Positions 12,101 to 24,100 of a stretch of DNA of 64,000 bases are shown here, piece after piece (position 1 is the stretch's first letter; each line of letters begins with the position of its first letter). The DNA lies in NCBI RefSeq assembly GCF_048771995.1, contig NC_133027.1, forward strand, positions 64,727,501-64,791,500, read 5' to 3'. The translations under genes were made by a program, and so were the position numbers. The notes beneath the pieces were generated by a model, which was given only the letters and a program-made list of their open reading frames with translations, was not told the DNA's origin and ran no database searches. Source of the stretch: Taeniopygia guttata (Eukaryota; Chordata; Aves; Passeriformes; Estrildidae).

Positions 12101-15100
12101 AAGGTTTCCTCTAAACACCAGGAAAAAAATTTACAGTAAGGGTGATCAAGCACAGGTTGTCCAGAAAGGTTGTGGTGACTCCAGCCCTGGAGGCACCTCT
12201 TTTCCAGTCTAAACAGTCCCAGCCCTCAGCCCTTCCTCGTAAGAGAGATGCTCCAGTCCCTTTGTTATCTTAACAGCCCTTCCCTTCTACAACCACACCG
12301 TGCCCCAATATGAGGAACTATCTAACCAAGTGTCTGACACCTCATATGCTGGATAAGGTGAATTTGAATGATCCACTTACATCCTTGTATTCCCAGAACA
12401 ATTTCTTTCTGGCCCTCCAAGGGAAAAAAAATCTTTTTGGAAAATGGAAATTATGCCCCAGCAGTGTGCCAGCCTTTTCCACAACTAGCATCCCCCTAGT
12501 GACAAGTGTTTACTGACTTGTACTCATTTGTCCAATTAAAAGAAGAGCAAACTACTTTAGTTTTTATACTTTCAAACCCAGGAGAGATTTTTTTTTTTTT
12601 TGCTTGTGCTGCACTGCTGTTTTCTTTTGCAACTTCACAGACTTCCAAATCAGACGCTGTTTCTACTGTTTTCAGTATACAAAAAACCCAGAAAAGCACC
12701 CACACATAAAGAACACAGCTCCAGATCCTCTATTAACCTCTCCATCTTCCAAGCAGTCCTCTTTTTTAATCAAAGAAAACATCAAGTCCCAGCTTTATTT
12801 CTAAGATGCTTAGCAGTGGCAAACTTTTCTGGGAGTAGCACAGGGCCCACAAGGAAGAGTACATCTACATTTCAATGTTAAAATCCAGGACCTCCCACCT
12901 ATCTGCAAAACATTTTTAGCCTCTTCAAAATCACCAGCCTTTACTTGCATCCTAACTTCTGAACAGAAATGTGAACGTTATTTTAGGTTCACCCGAGGAC
13001 AGATGCTTTTTCTATAGCACTTTTCAAAAGAAAAGCCTAGATTTTCTTGACACCCACTGCATGCTAACATACTCCCACTCCAAAGTCATACCTGCATCCC
13101 TGCTAGAGCCTGTTGGGCCAGCTTCATGCTCTTTGATTCCAGAGCCAGTTGAAGAGGAAGGAGACACTTCTCCCTAAGGAAAATTTAAAACAAGTGAGAG
13201 GGGAAACTGCAATTAAAATTGGTATTCAAGTAACATACCAGAAGGGACGTATCAGTTTCAGAAAGATCACGTTTGCATATAGCATCCAAAGATAATTTCA
13301 CAATTCTGTGAAGCACTTTTACCCTCTAAAGAAAGCTGGCATATTTCATCACACACTTCTCACCTCTCTAATCCAGAAAGCACCTTTAAGTGCTTTTACA
13401 TTGTGACTTTGTTATACTCCTTCTGTTAAAGTGAGGAGAACTCACATTTGAAATCAGTAGATGAACAGGTGTCAAAACAAGGTACCTGTGCATTAACTGG
13501 TACTCCATCAGCCAGACACAAACAGGAAAATAAGAATGAAGTTCAAATACTATACTACAATGCATAGTACTAACTGAAGGATGCTAAAAACTGATAATTA
13601 TTTGGACCTGCATCTCTTCTAGGCAAAACAGCACATTTGTTTTAGACTTTCTACAGATTTTTGCAACAGCATATAAACATTTTGGGCATTATTAATACAG
13701 AACTAATTTATTCTCACATTAAAGTGGATGAACACTGGGAGGAGTGGGGAAAATTAAGAAAGTCATAAGCCCCTGGAGTGGATCCAGTTCAGTTTCATGA
13801 TAATGAAGACAGGTGGGAGCTCCTATAGCTTATGTGTAGCTACCTCACACATCAGCATGTTGCCTGCCATCTGTCATCGCATACTGCAGTGGGCAGAGAA
13901 CAATAAGAGCTTTGATAGAAGTCCCAAAAAATTACAAACAGGAGGATGGAAATTAGAACAGATTCAATTAGCTGAACTTCCCATCCTTGCTAAAAATGTT
14001 TAACTGAAAATCTAATTAAGGTTGCTGCAGACTGTGCTCCCACTGTATTCTTGGAGAAAATGAATTGCCATTGTGTCATTTCCTGTTCTTGTTACACACT
14101 CAGTCAATTAAGCTTTTAGCATTTCTATGCTACAGCTATGAAACACCTGCAGAGATATCTTACAATGTTTGATTAGCTTGAACACCTTTCACACTTCAGT
14201 TCAACCTGCCATATAAATGCATCATCTGATAGCATGATAACATGAAGGACACAGCAGATAATCCTCAGGCAGAACAGGAGAGAATGATGTAAATTAACAC
14301 AGACCCTTCTAACATCTTAAGAGTTCAGTTCAGTAAGGCTGCAAAATATGGAAAGCAGACTGAAATTACCTCAACGGCTTTGAGTGCAGTGAAGTAAGGG
14401 AATGAGGTTTCCCCTTATACCTTGCAGCCCTTTTATAATTCCACTCTATTTTGAGCAGTCCCCCACCACGAGATTTCCTTGCTTACTTCACCGTTTGCAG
14501 TTCTGCATGGTTAAGTGACAATTCATGCAGACTTTGTGGTACTACACATGTATGACATTTTACATAACTGAACTTCTCAGAATAAGCTGATGCACAACAC
14601 TATACTTCAAAACACGTTTAGGAATATTCTCCATTTACATAATGTACAGAAAGTAGTTTCACACCATAGCTCTTAAGTATCCATACTGTTGCATGCTGGT
14701 GTGGACATACATACACATACAGTTTGAGGCACAAATACCAACTTAACCCTGATTGAAACATACCAAGTACAACACAGAGGGAGAATGAAAGGAAGGGAAC
14801 ACCTTTGACTTAGAAGACAGGGAGCTATCTGCCAGGGCAAGCAAAAAAGCTCAGTGGTAGAACCAAGTGCATAATCCAGGGCCAGTACCTCCCAGAGCAC
14901 AGGCTGTCCCTCCTGAGCTACCTCACTCCATGACTGTCAACTTTGCCAACTGCAGAATGAGTGATGAGAACACACACAGCCTTTATATTCAACACAGTAG
15001 GTTACAATGACCTTTCTAGTTGTCCAAGCTTGCTGTGGCTTGTCAGCCTATCAACCTACCTCTTTCCCTGCAGGTCTGGAATAAAAGATGCTATGGCAGG

Positions 15101-18100
15101 TCAGTCAAAACAGACTGCCAGAAAGGTCAGAGCAAGACAAATCACTATTGTACATAGAGAGATCATAAAAATCTTTCTATTCTCACTGTAATGACAAAAA
15201 AGGCTTTAGTGAGAAAAGAATAATGGTTCATTAATTCACTCTCATTATCAAAACTGTAATGAAGATAGAAATTGCCTAATCTTAACTCCTTGTTGTTAGT
15301 GCCTGGAACACAGTCTCACAGCCCACCTTCCCCTCCTTGACTTAAGGAAAGGGGCATGATAAATGAAGCATTTTTCCCTTCATGCAAATTGTGATAAGCC
15401 TATTATTTTAAATCCCATTTCTGAAAATTAAAGATTAAAAATAAGACAGCTCTCTGCATTATCTTCCTGCTGAAAATTACATAGGAGAAGCAAAATTCAG
15501 AACCTCAAGGCCTTATCAGCATCCAGTTTGCATTCCATAGAATAATTCACAGCCCAGTCAAAAACAGGTAAGAATTTGATTCACCACTGTTGCCATTTTC
15601 TGATACACTGTTTATTAGGTAGGATAACAGTCACAGCTGAAGCCTGACGTACAGTCAGAGTAAGCAACGATTGAAAATATTTTCTGTCTTGGCTGCTTAA
15701 AAAGAACAGAGTAGCACAGTGTAATATTATTAGCATCACTTATTCAAGAAGAAGAGTTGGCCTATGATGAGAAAATAATTGGTAGAGACAAATTCTCAGA
15801 ATTCTGCAAGTACCCACAGCTGCTATCCTTAAGTAAACCAAACAGAAGCAAACACTGTCCTTGCACAAATACGAATGATTTAATTTACATAAAACAAATT
15901 CTAGTGTTGTATATATGAACACATGTAAATATAAAAATAGAAACATAAATCTTTTTTCCTGTACTAGTCTAGAGAACATTGACAAAAGACTCCACCAACA
16001 AGTTTAGGCGTAATGGAAGTATTTAAAATCTGGAATAGGAACATGGAATAAATACATTATTTTTCAAGTAATAACTCTTCAAGAAGAAGGAAGATTAAAG
16101 TCCTTACATTTTAGAGAAATTATTACTGCAGAAATATTATCATCCCACTTACAAAGAGAATTGCAGGTTGGAGAGAGGTTTGGAATCCACAGGATATAAA
16201 TACAGGGCAAGTTCACCCACCTCCACAATGCAAAAAGTCAAACCAGATGATTACAACAGACCAGCACCTCCATGCAAGTACAAGTTTGTCAATAGTACTT
16301 AGAGACATAGTAGAGCAATAAGATAAAAGACAAAATCTGAAGCCTTCCAGTTAGAACCCTCCTTTTCAAGGAAAAAAACCCAACAAATTATGACACTGTG
16401 CTACTACAAGATGATCATGCACTGTTAGACAACTTTGGTGCTACCATGCTATATAAGAATGAACAAGCACTCAGTGTTGCAGTTTACAGGTTCTGGAAAA
16501 AATAAAGAAAACATTTGGGAGACTGTTGCCAAACTATGCATATATAAATGCTGACTTGCATCAGCAGGGCCAGGATTTTACTCTAGTTACTCACAAACAT
16601 AGAGACACCTGTGGGCATGTTTCCCATATCACAAGATTTGCCTCACATATTTGCACACATCAAGTGAGCTTCCACCTTTATTAATAACTTAAAAAATAGT
16701 AATTTATGGCTGAAGGCCTTTTCATTTTTCTGTCTCACCACTTGCACCTTATTTTTTTATTTTAAATCTCATTCTTTTCCTTCCTACAGAGCACAAAACT
16801 CTTTGGTTTTATCCAGTTACAATGGAAAGACTTCTCCTCTGACTTAAGGTTAATGCTCCTTTTTTTTCCATATCCAATTTTCTCACCTCAGCTGCTGACA
16901 TCAGCTCTCTCTCAGAGTTCCATCCAACTCAGTATTTAAGTTTTTCTTCCTCTTTTTTCCATGTATTCCTTCTTCCCTTCAAATCCTCTTGCTTTTCAAA
17001 CCCAGACACAAAGTCTTCACCCAACAGTTAAATAAGCCTGCCTTTGCAGGAAAATATGAGTTGCTTATCAGAGGATGTTTAATAACACAGCAGGGGAAAA
17101 AGTGCAGAATAATGCCTAAATGTAATTTCACAGTTTCTTAGCTAGCACTTTAATAATTCTTTTTTCAACCTGTAATGGTGAATGAGATTGCAATTTAAAA
17201 CTGCTTGGTATTAAAGAAGTGACATAATGGTATTTATAATCTTTTTTATTTACATCCTTTCTAAGATAAAAGAATTTGCCAATACAGAAGCAGCATAACT
17301 CTACTCATGGGAAAGGCAAACATGAGCAATTTAATCTTCCAGCCAACCCAGTGCAGCCAAGACCACAGAATTCATACTATCATAATTAAGTAGCTCACCA
17401 GAGTCACTCAGCTGGAGAGCACTTCTGAGGTCATTTGCCTCCTTCCTATACTAGCTAATAACATCTTGATTTTAACAGAAACACAAAGTTCCTAGATAGG
17501 AACTTGTTGTCAAGATGAGAACAAAACAGAACAAAAAACCTTATAAGCACAAGGCGTACTTTTACTTGAGAGGAGAGGAAGAGAGACAACAGAAGATTCT
17601 ACACAATATTAAAGGTGGACAAGGCCAAAATAATAATCAGATGCTTCCAGTCTCCAAAGCTCTAGTGTAATCTCTCTCTGACACGTTATCATTGCTTTCC
17701 CTACAACATCCACCCCCACAGATACTTTTGCCCTTTGTGAACAAGGTACCAATTGCAAATTCTGCTCTTAAGAGCTTGGTGACACATGTATTCCTCACCA
17801 GGTCTTAATCACAAAGCAATCTGTAGCCTTTAGGTGATTTTGTTGATTATGATTTGAATTAGAGTATGAAGATGAGGTGACAAGCTAGACTTGCTCGTTC
17901 TACAATTTTGAGCTTATCAAACTATTCCATTAAACCTCTCTTCCCTATGTTTGGTAACTCTGCAAGGGAAGCTACATATTTGTCTAGTGAAAGCATTTTG
18001 TTTCAAATTTTAAGCACAAAATAACAAATAAAGTGTTTTATGAGAATTAAATTTCCATCAAGAGAAGTTTTACAATGCTGGAAGAAGGCAGGCTGAGGGA

Positions 18101-21100
18101 ATGGAAAAAGAGACACAGAGGTACCATCACATGGACATCCTGCAAATTACTTTATTTTCTCCACTGCAGCTGTGAGTTACAGAAATCAGATGAAGAAACG
18201 GGAGAATGAGGTGTATTTCTGGTCATTACTAGTTACATTTTCAAGGTCAGTGCTGTAATTTGCAATGCCATTCAACTTTCACAGCAGTTCAGAGCTAAAT
18301 CTTGACAGACCTAAGGATGGTTGCTAAAAATATCCCCATGTTTGCAGTGCATTACGTAATTTTATACTCACTGCACTTCAGCATATTCAGTTTCTTAAGC
18401 AAACAAACACTGAAGGAAAGGAAAGGTACTGAATCTCCTGCAGTTTTGTTACTTTTCATGGAATGTAAATAAAGGAAATGTGAGAAATGACTTTCATTAT
18501 TCCCACTCACCCCTTCATTTTCAAAACAAAGAAAAGTCATGACTTGCACAGCATCACACAAAGATCAGAGCAGAGCATTTAGCAGGAAAACAGTCCTCTC
18601 AGTTTCAGTGCCACTCCTCTTCCCGCCCCCAACCATATTTCATTCTCTAAGTCAATTATCAAAAGCTTCATGATGTTCTCATTGCCTTCTCTTCTGAAAG
18701 CACTGAAAGTGATCAAATATTTTAAACAAACACACATACTGCTATCCCATTATCATCCTTAGAACCTTAAGTCAATATTTCAGTTGCATTTGTTGTTAGA
18801 AGTCAGACAGTTAAAACTATGGCTGCTCTCATCCTCAGCCCCACCCAGCCGCTCCCTATTCCCATTCTACCAACTCCCATGAAGAAAAATAACTTCAGCC
18901 CGGCCAAGACTGTGGGCTTTCGTCACAAAAGTAGAATGAATTTTTAGAAGAGTCTATAAAAGGAACAAAGACCCAAGGCACTGATGATTATTATAGTTCA
19001 CCAATACAAAGAACATCAGGAAATGCAGAAAGTCAGCTTCAGAAAGAGCAAGCACTGCTCTTTGAAAAAAAAAAAAAAAAAACAAAAAACCCCACGAAAA
19101 CCAAGGGAAAAAACCTCACCCAAACTCACAAGTCAGGGTAATAGAAATGTGTCTTTTTCATTACAATGCTAAACTTGGGTCAATATATTCAAGAGTCACA
19201 ACCCCAGCTAACAGTTTTTCAGGGACTCCTGAGGATGACCCTATATATCCCTTTCCTCCCCAACATTACCATCTTTTGGAGTCCCAGAACAGATGCTAAG
19301 TTTTGCTGAGACAAAAATACCTGCCCATTGGACAAGAAATAGAGCCACTTACATATCCCAGATTAAACATGCAGATTGATTCAAATACTGTATCAGTGGC
19401 ACACTGACTTTCTAAACACTGATTTCCTTCCCTCATCTACTCCTCAGCATTAGAACTGAGAATGTAAAATTTTAAATCAAGACCAGTGCATATACACCAT
19501 CAAAACACCAAATGGACTACATAAGTGCTCCCAAAAGTCTGGATCCAGGCTGCCAGCATGGGAGATGCAGGTCAGTAATCCACACTGTCACTAGGATCTC
19601 TTCTTGGCCAGCTGCCTGCCAGGGAACTCATAATTCACTTGCTGAATGGCAGAGAGTGACCGTGTAATGGTTGAGCACCATGAGTCACATCCAGCAGTCA
19701 CATGCAGGAAGAAAGCACAGGAGCACCTAATGCCAGGTGGCTGTGGCAGCAAGAACAAGAAAATTGTTTTAAAAAAAGATAAACAGTAAAATAGAGAGAG
19801 ATATGCTAAAACCACCTTCCAGGAAAAAAACCCTCAGAGACAACCATTCCTCCCTCCACACTCCTTGCTTCTGTTCAGGGGATCTGCTATGTATGTATCA
19901 GCTTTCCTAGCCACTCTCTCCCAGTAGAAAGAAACTAACAGAAAACATGAACAAAATTAAGAGATGGGAGAAGACAAAAATGATGAAATCACAAACATTT
20001 CTTCACAATAGAAAAGGTGAAATGCATCCCAAGACTCGGAATTCTGTAAGTGGTTGAATTACCTGCACAGCTAATTGGACTGAAAGTCTCTACAGCATCG
20101 TTTATTTGGTGATGATCACACCACAATTACTGCTTTTATTATTTGTTGAGCATATGTAAGGTAAAATGAGTGAGCATGTTGTTTTATTGAAAAGATTATA
20201 AACTGCATACTTCTCAAGAAGTATGCCAGATGCTAACCTAGAGATACAAAAAAAAAAAACCCTCAAAAAAAAAAACCAGAGCAGAACTACCACTTTCATC
20301 TCCAAATGTCCTCCTCCCCACTTGTCCATGACTATAGAAAAAGTTCACAAACTGCCCTCAAAAGCTAGCACCAACATGATTAGTACTGGGACACAAGCAG
20401 AAAGAGACAGAACCTGATATGAACTGGTTATTACACAGAACCCTGCTCCTCACTGAGTTTTGACTTTCCAGCTGTAATCTCCAGAAATACTGATCACTTT
20501 TAAAAAGCCAATGAAAAATATAAGAGGGATTTTAGTGGATTGACCCTGATTGGATGCCAAGCTCCCACCAAAGCCACTCTGTCAGTACCCTCCCCAACTC
20601 GACGGGGAAGAGAAAATATAAAGAAGGGTTTGTGGTTTGAGGTATGGGCAGAGAGAGATCACTCTCCAGATATTGCCACAGGCAAAACTGACCCAAATAA
20701 GAGATACTAATTGAATTTGTTATTACCTAAACCAGAGCAGGGTAATGAGAAGTAAAATAAGACCTAAACATCTTCCACCCTACTCCTCCCACCCAGAGAT
20801 ACAGAGAGGCAGGGTATGTGGGTTATGGTCAGCTCATCACACGTTGTTCCTGCCATGGCTTAGGAGAAGGAGTCACAACCTGCTTCAATGTGGGTCCTCC
20901 ACAAGGATGTAAGTCCTACCAGGAAACCTGTTCCTCTGCTCATGAGTCCATCCACAGATACCTGCCAGGTACCTGCTCCAGCATGGGCCTCTCACAGGCT
21001 CACAGCCTCTTTTCAGGCATCCACTTGCTCCAGTGTGAGTGTTTTCCACAGGCTGCAGGTGGATCTCTGTGCCCCCATGGACCTCCATGAGCTGCAGGGG

Positions 21101-24100
21101 CACAGCTGCTTCTCCAAATTCTGTACTATGGGTTTCAGGGGAATCTGGGCTCAGGCACCTGGAACACCTCCTCCTTGTCCTTCTTCACTGACCTTGGTGT
21201 CTTCAGAGTAGTTCCTCTCACATATTCTCACCCCACTCGTCTCTGGAAGCAATTACATCTGCAAAACAACTTTTTTGCCTGTTCTTAAATTTGTTACCAC
21301 AGAGAGGTTGCCATCATTTCTGACTGGCTGAAATTTGGCTAGGGGCACTTCTGTCTTGAAGCCAGCTGGCATGGGTTCTGCTGAGCATGGAGGAAGCTTC
21401 TGGCAGCTTCTCACAGAAGCCACCCCTGTAGCCCCTCCTGCTACCAAAACCTGGCCATACAAACCCAATTCACATTTCTTCCAAAAAGAAATGTCCCTTC
21501 AGAAGTCCCCACCAATCTCTTCTTTCCAGCAAAGTCTGTGATGATAGCAAGTCACTTAGTTTTACATAGCCTGTAAGGCATGACTTAATGACATAATGTA
21601 TTCCAAGAAATCCCAATTTTTTTCAAAGCAGTATGTGACTGACAACTGCTCTCTAGCCTCTTATTTTATCCTCTGATATGTAGAAAATCCTCATGAGTAT
21701 TAAACTGCTCCAATCAAACATTCTTTTTCAAAGCTCATTTTCTTGTGTCTGTTCAGTTACCTTTTATAGCTCATATTTCAGCCTCTAAAATCACAACAAG
21801 CCAAGAAGAGAACCTTGTTCAGTGTATAGTGCCAGCCTTAGGGGAGAATTTGCCATCCTGAAAGTGCTGAAGTGAATATAGCCTAGCTGAGTAGCAAACA
21901 ACTGCTTGCTGGCAGACAACATTAAGGCCTCTTAAGCTATTTTCCATGTGATCAATTCACCAATTAAAACACAAGCACATCAATTTCTCTTATCTAATTC
22001 ATTATTTAAAAGTCAGCTACCCAGCCTCCTTAAGCACTCAGTATATACCAAATTTTCACAACTCATGTTCAGAGACAAATATCATCGTACTAGAAAGATC
22101 ACAAGAGGCCAGTTACCAATGGGTTATGTGACTCTCCCTTCTCAAGAATTCATGGAACATCTACAGCAAAGCCTTTAACTGACTTAAGGCCATTTCCATC
22201 TTGATCCACTTTAATCTTTGTTACTATGTCACACCCTTGCCCAATACTCTGATCATAAGTTAAAAGTACTGAAAAATCATACACATATTCCTGTCTCAAG
22301 GCAGAGCTGACAAGACTCTGTGGGAAACTTTGTATTTGTTGGAGATTCGTATTTCTTTAGGAAGTGAGACATTTAAATAATGCCCCTTACAAGAATCAAT
22401 ATGCAAGGTCATTAACAGGGATTTTGATTCGTAAGTCAAATTGATATCAAAGGAAGTTGAACAGCAAAATAGTCTCACCTAGCTCCCTGAAGATATACTC
22501 AACTAATTAAAGTTGGGTCTCTATCCAACTAATTAAAGAATTCCATACCAGTCTGGATGGTCAGTCACTAGGACTCCCCTGGGGCAAAAGGTGCTCCCAA
22601 ACATAGCAGGCATGTTATCTAAACTGCTACCAGATAACTGCTTGGAAACAGCTCCCATGAAAATGCTATGGCTGATGTCCTCAATTAATTGCACAGACAT
22701 CAGGGAACTGTAATGTGGCCTGCCTTGTGTTCAGTAGCACAAGTCCAAGACAAGATGAAACTATGGATAGGTCAGGAACAAGACAGAACACAGTCTACCC
22801 CAATACTACAGCAGAAGTAAGCATGTGGCTGATATAATACATGTCAAAAACCTCTTGAACTCAAATGGCCATATTCTGAGGAAAAGCAGAGACACCTTGT
22901 CCTCCCCATTACCACATTAGGACCACAATTTTACAAAAGACAATTTTACAAAGAACCTCTACTCATCTAGAACTGGGGTGTCAGAAGTAGAAAATGGCTT
23001 TTTATTTTATCAGTAAGAAAAAAGCGAGTAGAGTTTACATACTCTCATTCTTCTGAGCAGCCTTCATTTTTCAGTTCTAGAAAGAAAATAACCGAAGTGT
23101 GAAGTGCAAATTAAGATTCCAACTGGATGAGCAGCCAGAGGCTGATCTGTGTTACAGCAGCTGATACAACCTGCACCTGATGTAAGATGAAAGCATAAAG
23201 AAAAGAGGTATGGCCAGGACACCTCCATCCTGTGTCTTGGCTGTGTTTCTGGTCACAGCCATTGCTCCTCTTTCCAGGCTATTCTTTTCCAGCCTTAGGA
23301 AGCAAGCCATCATGGTGCTGCTTTTTAACAAATACCAAACAAAGAACTTTTATCTAATTTGCACGTTGTGCAGGCAAACTCCAGCCCAAGATGTGGCCCA
23401 GTGTGCTGATCTGGAGCCTGGCAGTAGTTTGTTATCAGAGAGTGAAGGGTATGTTTAGCAACATCTTCCACACTGTGGTAAGGCTGTGTGGCTAAGCCTT
23501 ACCAAGGACCCCACAACAAAAGCTTTTGTCCAAATCCTCTTGTGTACCTTTCATTTTCCAAAACATCCAGTGATAATGAGTCCATTGCTACTGACAAGTC
23601 TAACATTAAGAGATTATTTAATCATAGCTACACCTGCAAAGGTATTAACTTTATTTTTAAAAATTGGGATTTACAGTGGAAAAAATACTCCAACTAAACA
23701 AATACATCATTAAGAACACTGGAGAAAGAAGAGAAAAAGGCCTCTCTGTAAAGAAGTAGTAGGCAAGGGAAAAAGGAAGAAATGTGGTAACAGCTAGCTA
23801 ACTAATTCATAGGGAATGACAATAGCACTTAAAGGCACAGACCACACACCATATTAGAGGCTGATAAATGGGAAGGTGATGAGCCAAGTTTTCTCCAGCC
23901 AGTGTCAAGTAAGCATAATTCTAGTGGACCTATTGAGAATTAATCATCCAGCTGTTTCCATCCTGTGCTGGAAATATATTGTGTCTGGCACTGGTCATGT
24001 CAGACCTGTGCTACATCCAGCCCCCATTGGATTTGATGCCTCTTGTGGACTGCAGCTGACAGGAATTCAGAGTGGTAAAAGAACTGCTCCTATTCCTTCC

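Larger units (their letters stand above)
10074..13091 (-). other. ARFGEF3 intron 3
   Basis: Intron of about 3 kb. It is unusually rich in transposable elements, with a roughly 590 bp LTR on the plus strand followed by two CR1 fragments in opposite orientation. A T12-type run lies near 12590. No coding exon is recognised. Confidence 0.8.

Noticed and set aside
20818..21541. Open frames on both strands near 21 kb that look like a cysteine-rich protein
   Set aside because: They lie within a known avian LTR type, and its GC-rich degenerate repeats explain them.
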